DNA of 64,000 nt from Trebonia sp963843745 (lineage in GTDB: Bacteria; Actinomycetota; Actinomycetes; Streptosporangiales; Streptosporangiaceae), in the NCBI GenBank assembly GCA_963843745.1, contig CAWJLP010000005.1, positions 186,001 through 250,000 of the forward strand, read 5' to 3'. The notes beneath the pieces were generated by a model that was given only the letters and a program-made list of their open reading frames with translations, was not told the origin of the DNA and did no database searches. The first letter of the stretch is position 1; the number at the start of each line of letters is the position of its first letter. This document shows, one piece after another, positions 43,416 through 52,472 of this stretch. The position numbers and the translations under genes were made by a program.

Positions 43416-43500
43416 TGGAGGCCTCGATTGTCGGACCTGCTCGATACGGTGTTCCTATAGAAAAGAATTGATGGAAGATCATCCGAACGGAGTAACGTAA

Positions 43501-45435
43501 GTGTCTGAGATCTCGTTCCCCGGTCCCGGGTCAGACGGCGAGCAGCCGCCGCCCGTCGGTCCGGCGCGGGACGAGGCCGCGGGCATGCCGGCCGGGGTGC
43601 CGGAGGATGACTGGGACGGCGACGCGGAGATGGCCGCCTATATCGCGGACCTGGACGCGGGCCGGGCCCGGATCCCCGAAGAATGGGAAATCGAGGGCCC
43701 GGCCGCGACCATCGGCCTCGGCGACGCCGCCGACGTCGACCTTGTAGAGCTGGCTGCCATGCTGGGGCCGGACGGGCTGGGCGGGGAGGTGTTCGCCCGG
43801 GACCGGTCCGCGGACGCGATGCGGCCCGGGCCGGTGCTGGCCGCGCTGACCGAGCAGGCGACCGGGGACCTGGGCCGGCTGACCGATAACCAGGTCATCG
43901 GCGCGATGTCGGCGGCGCGGCGGCTGGCGGCCCGCGCCGCCTGGCTGGAACTGGCCGCGGTCGCGGAGTTCACCCGCCGCCGCGAGGCCCAGCTGGCTGA
44001 CGCGACGGCGCGCGGGGTGCCGCGCGGCTGCCGGGACGGGGAGTTCCCCGACGCCGAGCTGGCATGGAGCTGGTCACCTCGCCGGGCGCCGCCCGCGACC
44101 AGATGGATCTGGCCACCGACCTGGAAACGCGGCTGCCGCGCACCTGGGCCGCGCTGGGCGCCGGGCTGATCGATGAGTACCGGGCCCGGCTGATCTGGCG
44201 GCCCACCCGGCACCTGACCGACGCCGACGCCGCCTACGCCGATGAGATCCTCGCCGCGCTGGCGCCCGGGCTGCGCTATGACCGGCTGGCCCGCAAGGCG
44301 GTCGCGGTGGCGATGAAACTCGACCCCGAGCGCGTTCCAGCGCGGCAAGGACCAGCAGCGGCGCGACCGGCAGCGGGTGGTGGCCGGGCGGGAAGAATCC
44401 GGCAACGCCTACCTGTCCGGCCGCGAGCTGGCCATCGAGGACGCGCTGGCGTCCAAGGCGCACATCGACGCGCTGGCGGTCGCGCTGCGCAAGGGCGGGC
44501 TGCCCGGCACCCTGCAGCAGCTGCGGGTGCTGGCGTTCAACGACCTGACCCAGGGCCGCGACCCCCGCGACCGGCTCACCAGCCCCGGGCCCGCTGACGA
44601 GGCCCGGCAGGACAGCACCGCAGCAGGCGGTACACCCGGCGACGGCGACGGCGATGGCGACGGCGATGATGCCAGCTGGGACGGCTGCCCCGACCTGCCC
44701 GAATGGCAGCACGAACGCCGCGGCACCACCGAAGACGACGACCACCCGGACGATGCTCCCGGCGCCCCGGCCGGGCCGCCCGCGCCGTTCCCGGCGCTGA
44801 TCAACCTCACCGTTCCCGCAGGCAATATCTTCGGCTGGTCCTCCGCCCCCGGCGAGGCCGGCAGCTGGGGACTGACCGACCCCGACGACACCCGCCGCCT
44901 GGTCCAGGCCGCCTCCGCCCATCCCCGCACCCGCTGGTGCTTCACCCTCCTCGGGCCCGACGGCACCGCGGTCGCGCACGGCTGCGCCCGCGGCCCCCAC
45001 CCCTGGATACCCCCGCCGGCCAGCGCAGCACGAAACCGCGACGGACCCGACCAACAGCAGGCCGCGGCGCTCGCAGACTTCCTGCGCGGCCTCAACGTCA
45101 CCTTCACCCCCATCGCCAGCGGGACCTGCGACCACGCCGGCCGCGAAGACCGCTACACCCCCAGCAGGAAACTCCAGCACCTGGTCCGGGCCCGCACCGC
45201 CCGGTGCACCGCGCCCGGCTGCGGCGCCCAGGCCGTGCACTGCGACCTGGACCACACCCTCGCCTACCCCGCCGGGATCACCTGCCAGTGCGACCTGGCC
45301 CCCGCCTGCCGACGGCACCACCGCGTCAAGCAAGCACCCGGCTGGACACTCACCCAGCCCCAGCCCGGCGTCATGACCTGGACCACGCCCGCCGGACGCA
45401 GCTACACCACCCGGCCCACCGTCTACGAGCAATGA
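43501..45435 (+). pseudogene. DUF222-HNH endonuclease with two frameshifts
   Basis: From GTG 43501 an acidic N terminus leads into DUF222 (LGRLTDNQVIGAMSAARRL). Near 44062 a missing base shifts to the frame with MELVTSPGAARDQMDLATDL. Near 44331 an extra base shifts to the frame with VVAGREESGNAYLSGREL and the HNH domain (CTAPGCG, CDLDHTLAYPAG, CRRHHRVK). Joined, it is about 644 residues, a normal member of this actinobacterial family. The cleaved substrate is unknown. A D/G repeat (GDGDGDGDD) sits in the linker. Confidence 0.82.
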
Positions 45436-45457
45436 AGATCCTGCGTGCGCTTGCCTG

Positions 45458-45886
45458 CTAGCGGGAGCGCTTGCGGCATCGGGCTCGGGTCCTGGCCACG
45501 AGCCACGCGGCTGCCGCCATGACCAGTGAGAGCAGTGCGGCGAGCGCTGGGTGCTCCAGTACGGGCGCGAGGCCCGGACCGAGCGAGCGGCGGGACTTTG
45601 GGCCGGGGTGTGCCGGGCGCTCGTCGGGAGGCGTGTGCCGCTCGGTCGCGCGGCGGTCCGCTTCGGCCTGGGAAAGCAGGCCCACATGAACCCGGGCGCG
45701 GTCTTCCGCGTCCGCGGCAAGATTGGTCGCCTGCCGGAGGGCGTCCAGCATCCGCTGTGCCTCCGCCAGGGCCTCGGCGTCCCCCACGTCTACGCTCTCC
45801 AGCAACCTGGCCCGGGCGACTTCAGCGATCTTCCAGGCCTGCTGGACCTCCGGATCGCGCCGGACGGCCTCTTCCTGCTCGCCCAT
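45458..45886 (-). CDS. Hypothetical tail-anchored membrane protein
   Basis: 142 residues from ATG 45886, preceded by GAGG. The N-terminal two-thirds is strongly helical and charged (VARARLLESVDVGDAEALAEAQRMLDALRQATNL), probably a coiled coil. A Pro-rich hinge and one C-terminal membrane helix (ALAALLSLVMAAAAWLVA) with a basic end follow. No family is recognised. It is convergent with the HNH gene, 22 bp apart. Confidence 0.55.
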   Translation of the reverse strand: MGEQEEAVRRDPEVQQAWKIAEVARARLLESVDVGDAEALAEAQRMLDALRQATNLAADAEDRARVHVGLLSQAEADRRATERHTPPDERPAHPGPKSRRSLGPGLAPVLEHPALAALLSLVMAAAAWLVARTRARCRKRSR

Positions 45887-46159
45887 CACCACGTCCTCGG
45901 CTAGCAACGAACGCTGTAAGCCTGTCGGCTCCAGTCTTATTAAGAGACAAACCTTCGCAATCATAAGGACTCATACGGTCGGGTGGGTCGTGATGAGCCA
46001 TCGCCATAGAACAGGAAACGCCCGTGTGACATCCCCTCTGTAAGGGGGTGCCGGGGAACGTGGTGGCTACGGTGGCCGTGATGAAGCTGACACTGAAGTC
46101 AGAGGGAACCCTGAGCAGTGCGCATCACCTGGAACTGCGCGCTCTACTAGCCTGGCCGC

Positions 46160-46645
46160 ATGCTCAATAGGGTCATGTCGCTCGTCCACCTCGACTTCGC
46201 GCCGAACCACGAGCAGCCGCAGGCGGGACGGGTTGCGCTGGCGACCATCGTGTCGCTCGTCGGCTCGCTTCTGGCCGACGCCGTCCTCGTAGTCATCGCG
46301 CAGGCCCTGATCCCCAGCACCAAGGGGTACGCGCACTTCCAGTTCGGCGATTACGCCAAGCTGACCGTGATCGGCGTGCTCATCGCGTGCGCTGCCTGGC
46401 CGGTCACGACCAGGATCACGTCACAGCCGCGGTGGATGTTCTTCCGGATGGCGGTCCTCGTCACGCTCGTCCTGTGGCTGCCGGACGTCTACATCCTCAT
46501 GAAGGGACAGCCGGGGAAGGCGGTCGCCGTCCTGTTTGTTATGCATCTGGCGATCGCGGTCGTTACCTACAACGCGCTCGTGCGCCTCGCGCCGGTCCGC
46601 ACGCGGGTACACCAGCCCCGGCACGCGCAGCCGGTTACCCGGTGA
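46160..46645 (+). CDS. Hypothetical four-helix membrane protein (DUF6069-like)
   Basis: 161 residues with four membrane segments: VALATIVSLVGSLLADAVLVV, LTVIGVLIACAAWPVTT, MFFRMAVLVTLVLWLPDVYIL and VAVLFVMHLAIAVVTYNAL. The layout recalls small actinobacterial DUF6069 proteins, but I hold that loosely. ATG 46160. The 273 bp before it contain a short CCCC/GGGG hairpin near 46033-46048 and nothing else clear. Confidence 0.6.
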   Translation: MLNRVMSLVHLDFAPNHEQPQAGRVALATIVSLVGSLLADAVLVVIAQALIPSTKGYAHFQFGDYAKLTVIGVLIACAAWPVTTRITSQPRWMFFRMAVLVTLVLWLPDVYILMKGQPGKAVAVLFVMHLAIAVVTYNALVRLAPVRTRVHQPRHAQPVTR

Positions 46646-46710
46646 GGGTAGACTTACGCAACAGTAGGTCGCTCGGTGAGCGAATCGGTTTCCACGGACG
46701 TGGCGCCACA

Positions 46711-46743
46711 GTCAACGTGACCGGACGAACGGTCAACGTGACC
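46711..46743. promoter_or_regulatory. Tandem inverted repeats before the DEAD-box helicase
   Basis: GTCAACGTGACC (46711-46722) and GGTCAACGTGACC (46731-46743) are near-identical, 20-21 bp apart, about two helical turns. Each contains the inverted repeat GTCA-ACG-TGAC. They lie 46-78 bp upstream of the helicase start, a typical arrangement for cooperative binding of a dimeric regulator. Confidence 0.5.
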
Positions 46744-46788
46744 ACCTGAGTTAATGCGGCCACCCCCGAGTCCTGGAGACGATTTCTT

Positions 46789-48606
46789 TTGACTGCCATG
46801 CCAGCAGAGAACTCTGCCGTGCGCCAAACCACCTTCGCGTCCCTCGGGGTACCAGCCTCGCTGGTTGCCGTGCTCGACGACGAGGGCATCACTACCCCGT
46901 TCCCGATCCAGGAGGCGACGCTCCCCGACGCTCTCGCCGGACGCGACATCCTGGGCCGGGCGCAGACCGGCTCAGGCAAGACGCTGGGCTTCGCGCTCCC
47001 GCTCGTCGCGCGGCTCGCCGGCGGCCGGACCGCGGCCGGGCGGCCGCGCGGGCTGATACTCGTGCCGACGCGTGAGCTCGCGACCCAGGTACACGGGGTG
47101 CTCAAGCCACTGACCAAGGCAATGCGCCTGTGGGTGACGACCATCTACGGCGGGGTCTCGCAAGGCCCGCAGGTCAACGCACTGCAGCGGCGGACGGACA
47201 TCATCGTCGCCACCCCAGGCCGGCTCGCCGACCTGATCGGGCAGGGGCACTGCGACCTGTCGGACGTCGAGATCACCGTCATCGACGAGGCGGACCAGAT
47301 GGCCGACCTGGGGTTCCTCCCCGTTGTCCGGCGGCTGCTCGAGGCCACGCCGTCCGACGGGCAGCGGCTGCTGTTTTCCGCGACGCTCGACAGTGCCATC
47401 GACGTGCTCGCCCGCCGGTTCCTCACCGACCCGGCGCGCCACTCGGTCGACGAGAACTCCTCCCCCGCCGAGATCGAGCACCACGTGATCACCGTCGCCC
47501 ACGGAAACCGGGTGGAGGTCATCGCGGCGCTGGCCGGCGGTGACAAGCGATCGCTGGTCTTCACTCGCACGAAGCACGGCGCGGAGCGGCTTGCCCGGCA
47601 GCTCACCGCCGCCGGGATCCCCGCGGCCGAACTGCACGGCAACCTGAGGCAGGGCGCCAGGTCGCGGAACCTCGCCGCGTTCGGATCCGGGGCGGTGCGG
47701 GTCATGGTCGCTACCGACATCGCCGCCCGCGGCATCCACGTCGACGGGATCAACCTGGTCATCCACGCCGATCCGCCCGCTGAGCACAAGGCCTACCTGC
47801 ACCGCTCTGGCCGCACCGCGCGGGCTGGCGCCGACGGCGTGGTGGTAACCATGCAGACAGCCGCACAGGCCCGCGAAGTGCGCGACCTGATGCGGAAGGC
47901 AGGCGTGACCCCGCAGGTTGCCGACGCCGACCCGGATTCCGCGGTGGTGCGCGAGATCGCCGGCCCGCCCGCCCAGCGGGTAACGCTGCTCAACCGGGTG
48001 ACCGACCTGGTGCAGCCCGAGGACCGGCTGTCCGAACAGCCCGGCGCGCGGCAGCCCGGTGCCGGCCGGCCCGGCAGGGGCAAGCCACGGCAGCGCCCCG
48101 CCCGTGCCAATGGCGCGGGGCGATCGTCACGTGCGCAATACGGGCCGCCGGACCGCGCGGCCCGGCAGTCCGGGGGCGAGCCGCGGTATGGCCAGCGTGA
48201 CCGTGCCGACCAGGGGTCCGGCGACCGCGGCGAGCAGACCGTCCGGCAGTTCAGCGACCGCGGTGACCGGCCTGGACGTCGGTTCGACGACCGCGGCGAC
48301 CGGCCCGCCCGGCAGTTCGAGGACCGCAATGACCGGCCTGCCCGGCAGTTCAATGACCGTGGTGAGCGGACCGCGCAGCGGTCCGACGATTCGGGTCAGC
48401 GCGGGCAGTGGGGCGGTCGCGAGCGCGGTGAGTGGGCGCCTGCGGGGCGTTCCTCTGGCGCTGCCGGCGGACGGTCGTGGCGCGGCAACGGAGCGGGCCC
48501 TGAGTCGGGGTCGCGCCGGGGCGGAGCAGGGGACCGTTCTGGGTATGCGGGGCGGCGGAGCGCGGGCGGCGACCGGCGGAACTCGGGGCAGGGACGGCAT
48601 CCCTGA
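46789..48606 (+). CDS. DEAD-box RNA helicase with Arg/Gly/Asp-rich repeat tail
   Basis: About 605 residues. The helicase core (1-370) has the Q motif (PIQ), AQTGSGKT, PTRELA, DEAD, SAT and HRSGRTARAG. The tail (about 400-605) is disordered and repeats RGDRPARQF-type blocks, resembling RGG domains that bind RNA and can drive condensation. It unwinds structured RNA, probably in ribosome assembly or cold adaptation; a cold-shock gene follows. The start is TTG 46789 (GGAG 11 bases upstream) or ATG 46798. Confidence 0.9.
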   Translation: MTAMPAENSAVRQTTFASLGVPASLVAVLDDEGITTPFPIQEATLPDALAGRDILGRAQTGSGKTLGFALPLVARLAGGRTAAGRPRGLILVPTRELATQVHGVLKPLTKAMRLWVTTIYGGVSQGPQVNALQRRTDIIVATPGRLADLIGQGHCDLSDVEITVIDEADQMADLGFLPVVRRLLEATPSDGQRLLFSATLDSAIDVLARRFLTDPARHSVDENSSPAEIEHHVITVAHGNRVEVIAALAGGDKRSLVFTRTKHGAERLARQLTAAGIPAAELHGNLRQGARSRNLAAFGSGAVRVMVATDIAARGIHVDGINLVIHADPPAEHKAYLHRSGRTARAGADGVVVTMQTAAQAREVRDLMRKAGVTPQVADADPDSAVVREIAGPPAQRVTLLNRVTDLVQPEDRLSEQPGARQPGAGRPGRGKPRQRPARANGAGRSSRAQYGPPDRAARQSGGEPRYGQRDRADQGSGDRGEQTVRQFSDRGDRPGRRFDDRGDRPARQFEDRNDRPARQFNDRGERTAQRSDDSGQRGQWGGRERGEWAPAGRSSGAAGGRSWRGNGAGPESGSRRGGAGDRSGYAGRRSAGGDRRNSGQGRHP

Positions 48607-48797
48607 CCTGCAGTCGCGCAGTCGCGGCACCTTTCCGGTCTAGGACGCCGTTTGTTGCCGCCAGATAGGGTAGATTGGCGTTGGCTGTTGGCGGACTTAG
48701 TGATCGCACATACAACTGCCGTTTAGCAGCGGGTATACCGCGCTGATCCGCGCGAAGTGCACGGATCTAGGCTCATCTCGAAGGACACGTAGGAAAA

Positions 48798-49001
48798 ATG
48801 GCTCAGGGGACCGTAAAGTGGTTCAACGCGGACAAGGGCTATGGTTTCATCGCCCCCGATGACGGTAGCGCGGACGTCTTCGTCCACTTCTCCGCGATCG
48901 AGGCGAATGGATACCGCAGCCTCGAAGAAAACCAGAAGGTCGAGTACAGCGTGACCCAGGGCCCCAAGGGCCCGCAGGCCGCGCAGGTCCGCGCCGTCTG
49001 A
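48798..49001 (+). CDS. Cold-shock domain protein (CspA family)
   Basis: 67 residues, a single cold-shock domain with the RNA-binding motifs KWFNADKGYGFI and DVFVHFSAI. It binds single-stranded RNA as a chaperone. The 191-bp upstream leader is long, as usual for csp genes regulated at the mRNA level. A strong terminator follows at 49047. Confidence 0.95.
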   Translation: MAQGTVKWFNADKGYGFIAPDDGSADVFVHFSAIEANGYRSLEENQKVEYSVTQGPKGPQAAQVRAV

Positions 49002-49046
49002 CGGGCGCTCGTCCGGTCGCCTAGGCGACCATTTCAGTTCACTTGA

Positions 49047-49094
49047 CAGGTGGCGGGTTAGCGCCAAGCGCGAAGCCCGCCACCTGTATTATTT
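49047..49094 (+). terminator. Intrinsic terminator of the cold-shock gene
   Basis: CAGGTGGCGGG (49047-49057) and CCCGCCACCTG (49076-49086) form an 11-bp perfect stem with an 18-nt loop, followed by TATTATTT. Confidence 0.85.
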
Positions 49095-49125
49095 CCGGTC
49101 GCGCCTTATGCGATAGCATGTTCGC

Positions 49126-49800
49126 ATGACCGTCGTTACCGTGCAGGAGTCGCTGCTCGACTTGGCGGACGATCCGGCACCGGGTCCGCTGCGACCAGAG
49201 CGTGTACCGCTCGCGCACGGGGCTTGGGTGGACGTGCAGCGGGGGTGGCTGGCCGGATCCGGCGCGCTTTTCGCGGGGCTCGCGGAGCGGGTGCCGTGGC
49301 GGGCCGAGCGGCGCCGGATGTACGACCGCACGGTCGACGTGCCCCGGCTGCTGTGCTTCTACGGGGAAGACGCGGAACTGCCCGATCCCGTCCTTGCCGC
49401 GTGCCGCGACCGGCTCAGCGAGCACTATCGTGCCGAGCTGGGCGAGCCGTTCCGCACGGCGGGGCTGTGCCTGTACCGGGACGGGCGGGACAGCGTCGCG
49501 TGGCACGGCGACACCATCGGACGCGGCAGCACCGAGGACACGATGGTCGCGATCGTGTCGCTGGGCACCGCGCGCCCGCTGCTGCTCCGGCCGCGCGCCG
49601 ACGGCGGCGCCGGCATCGGCACCGGCACCGGCACCGGCACCGGCGGCAATGACGGCACACTGCGGTACAGCCTCGGGCACGGCGACCTGATCGTCATGGG
49701 CGGCAGCTGCCAGCGCACCTGGGAGCACGCCGTGCCCAAGTCCGCGCGGACGACGGGGCCACGGATCAGCATCCAGTTCCGCCCGCGCGGCGTCCGCTGA
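49126..49800 (+). CDS. AlkB-like 2-oxoglutarate/Fe(II) dioxygenase
   Basis: 224 residues. The iron ligands are WHGD (His-x-Asp) and the His of WEHAVP. The 2-oxoglutarate Arg lies in RISIQFRP. The substrate lid has PRLLCFYGE. It should remove alkyl lesions from DNA or RNA bases. A hexanucleotide repeat (GGCACC four times, about 49614-49643) inserts Gly-Thr pairs (GIGTGTGTGTGG) between the iron ligands. ATG 49126. Confidence 0.88.
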   Translation: MTVVTVQESLLDLADDPAPGPLRPERVPLAHGAWVDVQRGWLAGSGALFAGLAERVPWRAERRRMYDRTVDVPRLLCFYGEDAELPDPVLAACRDRLSEHYRAELGEPFRTAGLCLYRDGRDSVAWHGDTIGRGSTEDTMVAIVSLGTARPLLLRPRADGGAGIGTGTGTGTGGNDGTLRYSLGHGDLIVMGGSCQRTWEHAVPKSARTTGPRISIQFRPRGVR

Positions 49801-49836
49801 CCCACGGCCCGTCAGGGCGCCCGCCGCCATTAGGCT

Positions 49837-51663
49837 CTAGGCATTGTGAACGCGTTCCCGTTGCTGGTGGCTAGCGACCTGGACGGGACCATTGTCCGCA
49901 GCGACGGGACGATCTCGGCGCGCACCGTGGCGGCGTTCGCGCGGGTGGAGGCGGCGGGGGCACGGTTCGCGCTGGTCACCGGGCGGCCGCCACGGGTGAT
50001 GCGGGGAATCGCGGAGACGTTCGGGCAGCGAGGGACGGCGATCTGCTCCAACGGGGCGGTCGAGTACGACATGCGCACCGGCACGGTCACCGCACGGCAC
50101 CTGATCCAGCCGGAGCAGCTCGCCGCGGCGGCGCGGGCGCTGCGGGCCGCGATCCCCGGCATCGGGCTCGCCGTCGAGCGCCCGGACGGGCGCGCGGCCG
50201 ACGACCTGTACCAGGCGGTCAGCTGGGACGCCAACGCGACCATCCCGCGCCCCGGTGACCGGGCGCTGTTCGGCGAGCCAGCCGCCAAGCTGCTCGCCAG
50301 GCACCTCGGCTACAGCCCTGACGAACTGCTCGCGCTGGCCCTGCCGGTGCTCGACGGACTGGTCAGCGTCACGCACTCCAACGGCACGGGGCTCATCGAG
50401 GCCGCCGCCGCCGGGGTCAGCAAGGCCAGCGCGATCGCCGAGCTCGCGGCCGCCCGCGGCATCAGCGCGGCGCAGGTCATCGCGTTCGGCGACATGCCGA
50501 ACGACCTGCCGCTGCTCACCTGGGCAGGCGTCTCCTGCGCGGTCGCCAACGCGCACCCGGCGGTGCTCGCCGCCGCGACCCGCGTCATCGGCGGCCACGA
50601 CGACGACGGGGTGGCCGAGCACCTGGAGGGGTTGTACCCGTAACTGATTCATCAGATCATCGGGCGGGCGGCGCGGGGTGCTCGCCGCGGTGGCCGCGCG
50701 GCCGAACTGCAGCAGCATCTGCGGGTCGCCCGGCAGCCTCAGCTGATCGCAGATCAGCTCCCTGGTGAGCGGGTTCTCCAGCGGCTGGGTGTACAGGCTG
50801 GCGAACACCCACGCGCTCGCCGCGTGCAGCAGCAGGCGCTGCAGCGCCTGCCCGGCGCGCAGCCAGTCGGCGCGGTGGTCGCCGGCCGTCAGCAGGACCG
50901 CGGTCGCCGCCGGGGGCGCTCCGCCGCCAGGCAGCAGGCCCAGGTCCCTGCCGAGGTCGAAATCACGCTGCGGCAGCCGTCCGGGCTCCGCCGCGGCCGT
51001 CCCGGCGACCAGGGCGGTCGCGGGAAGGCCGTCCGCCGCCGGATTCCGCTGGCTTCTCGTCCACCGCCGTATCCCGGCGCGCTCGCCGGGATCCAGGTCC
51101 GCGCGGCGGGCGGCGGCGGCCAGCCTGGCCAGCCGGTCGGCGGGCAGGCCGTCGCCGACGAGCGCGAGCGTCGCGCCTTCGGTCAGCGCGTCGTTCTGCA
51201 GCCCCGCGAGCAGCCCTGGCGGCAGCGGCTCCGCCAGGAAGGGGCCGCGATGGGTGTGCCGGTGCGGCACGGCGGCGAGCATGCGCCGTTCCAGCTCGTT
51301 CAGCGCGATGGCACGCGCGCCCGTCGCGACCCGCACCCGGGCCAGCAGCCTCAGCTGGGACGGATCCGGCAGCAGGTCGGTCACGGGCAGGTGCCCGAGA
51401 GACCGGACCGCCAGCCGCAGCCCGAACAGCGCCGCACCGCAGCTGATCAGCACCTCCCGGCCGATCGCGTCGTCCCGCGTCTTGCGGGCGGGATCGGCCC
51501 ACAGCTCGACCGCGTCCGCGTCCACCCGGAACCGCCACGGCTGACTGTTATGGATCGACGGCGCCCGGGCCGCCGTGGCGATCAGGTAGCGGGCGTTGCT
51601 GGCCAGAAGCCGCGCTTGTTCCGCCGCGGCCGCCGGGGCCAGGCTGGGTTGCCGGTAGCTCAT
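49837..51663 (-). CDS. Acg-type nitroreductase-family protein; 3' end runs antisense through the HAD gene
   Basis: The first 340 residues are an Acg/nitroreductase-like flavoprotein: ARAPSIHNSQPWRFRV for FMN, HRHTHRGPF in the middle and a domain end near LLQFGRAATAASTPRRPPDDL. Relatives stop about there. Here the frame misses that stop at about 50650 and stays open to 49837, antisense to the HAD gene. The C-terminal 270 residues are therefore almost certainly not an evolved domain. It is the last gene of the redox operon (77 bp after the reductase). Acg proteins bind FMN but their reaction is unclear. Confidence 0.7.
   Translation of the reverse strand: MSYRQPSLAPAAAAEQARLLASNARYLIATAARAPSIHNSQPWRFRVDADAVELWADPARKTRDDAIGREVLISCGAALFGLRLAVRSLGHLPVTDLLPDPSQLRLLARVRVATGARAIALNELERRMLAAVPHRHTHRGPFLAEPLPPGLLAGLQNDALTEGATLALVGDGLPADRLARLAAAARRADLDPGERAGIRRWTRSQRNPAADGLPATALVAGTAAAEPGRLPQRDFDLGRDLGLLPGGGAPPAATAVLLTAGDHRADWLRAGQALQRLLLHAASAWVFASLYTQPLENPLTRELICDQLRLPGDPQMLLQFGRAATAASTPRRPPDDLMNQLRVQPLQVLGHPVVVVAADDAGRGGEHRRVRVGDRAGDACPGEQRQVVRHVAERDDLRRADAAGGRELGDRAGLADPGGGGLDEPRAVGVRDADQSVEHRQGQREQFVRAVAEVPGEQLGGWLAEQRPVTGARDGRVGVPADRLVQVVGRAPVRALDGEPDAGDRGPQRPRRRGELLRLDQVPCGDRAGAHVVLDRPVGADRRPSLPERLRDSPHHPWRPPGDQREPCPRRLHPRERRHGARRDRPVAADNGPVQVASHQQRERVHNA
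49846..50643 (+). CDS. HAD-superfamily (Cof-type) phosphatase
   Basis: 265 residues. Motif I is ASDLDGTIV, motif II VTGRPPR, motif III the Lys of GVSKASAI, and motif IV FGDMPNDLPLL. The C2-type cap marks the Cof group, which dephosphorylates sugar phosphates or flavin precursors. Start GTG 49846. Its whole length is antisense to the open 3' extension of the nitroreductase; the HAD frame is the real one. Confidence 0.9.
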   Translation: MNAFPLLVASDLDGTIVRSDGTISARTVAAFARVEAAGARFALVTGRPPRVMRGIAETFGQRGTAICSNGAVEYDMRTGTVTARHLIQPEQLAAAARALRAAIPGIGLAVERPDGRAADDLYQAVSWDANATIPRPGDRALFGEPAAKLLARHLGYSPDELLALALPVLDGLVSVTHSNGTGLIEAAAAGVSKASAIAELAAARGISAAQVIAFGDMPNDLPLLTWAGVSCAVANAHPAVLAAATRVIGGHDDDGVAEHLEGLYP

Positions 51664-51740
51664 TCCCTGACGATCACGCGGCTCCCGGGACGGCGCCAGG
51701 GTCGTTGGCCGCGCGGCGGCGGGACGAAGGTCCCCGGCGG

Positions 51741-52472
51741 CTAGCTGGTGGGACCGAAGCGCTCGGTCTTGACCGCCGCGGGGTCGTGGCCGGCGGCCAC
51801 CAGCAGGTTGGCGGCGGCCTCCACGAAACCGGTCGGGCCGCAGACGAAGACGGCCGGCTTGCTGTCCGGCGGCCAGCCCGCCGCGGCGAGGATGTCCGTG
51901 TTGATGCGGCCGACGGGCATGCCCGCGGGCGCGGCCCGGGTGTACAGGTAGGTGAGGGTGAGGGGTGAAACACGGGCCCGTTCTGACAACTCGGGACCGT
52001 ACAGGATGTCGGCGGGAGAGCGGACCGAATAGATCAGCCGGACGGGAACCTTGTTCGTGTTCGCGCGGATCATGGCCATCAGCGGGACCACGCCGCTGCC
52101 GCCGGCCACCAGCAGGACCGGCGCCGGCGAGGACGGGTCCCAGACGAACCAGCCGCCGATCGGGCCGCGCAGCTCCAGCTTGTCGCCGGGCTGCAGATCC
52201 TCGGTCAGGTACGGGGAGACCTCGCCGTCGCCGATGCGCTGCACGGTGAGCTCGAGGCGGGTCCCGTCAGCCGCGGAGGCGACCGAGTACGAGCGCTCCA
52301 CGGAGTAGCCGTCCTCGGCGGTCAGCTTCACGTCCACGTGCTGGCCGGCCAGGTGACCGGGCCAGCCGGGCACGTCGAGCACGAGGGTGCGCGCGGTCGC
52401 GGTCTCGTCTTTGGTCGCGTCGACGGTGGCGACGCGCCAGATCAGTCGCCCTGGTACCGCTGCTCGCGCCAC
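51741..52472 (-). CDS. Ferredoxin-reductase-like FAD/NAD(P)-binding oxidoreductase
   Basis: About 243 residues. The FAD domain has GQHVDVKLTAEDGY and RSYSVAS. The NAD(P) domain has LLVAGGSGVVPLMAMI and the C-terminal FVCGPTGFVE. There is no 2Fe-2S domain, so it must pass electrons to a partner, plausibly the molybdopterin protein encoded just upstream. I place the start at GTG 52472, overlapping that gene by 31 bases. No ATG lies near the expected N terminus (LIWRVATVDA), so translation probably depends on coupling. Confidence 0.83.
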   Translation of the reverse strand: MARAAVPGRLIWRVATVDATKDETATARTLVLDVPGWPGHLAGQHVDVKLTAEDGYSVERSYSVASAADGTRLELTVQRIGDGEVSPYLTEDLQPGDKLELRGPIGGWFVWDPSSPAPVLLVAGGSGVVPLMAMIRANTNKVPVRLIYSVRSPADILYGPELSERARVSPLTLTYLYTRAAPAGMPVGRINTDILAAAGWPPDSKPAVFVCGPTGFVEAAANLLVAAGHDPAAVKTERFGPTS

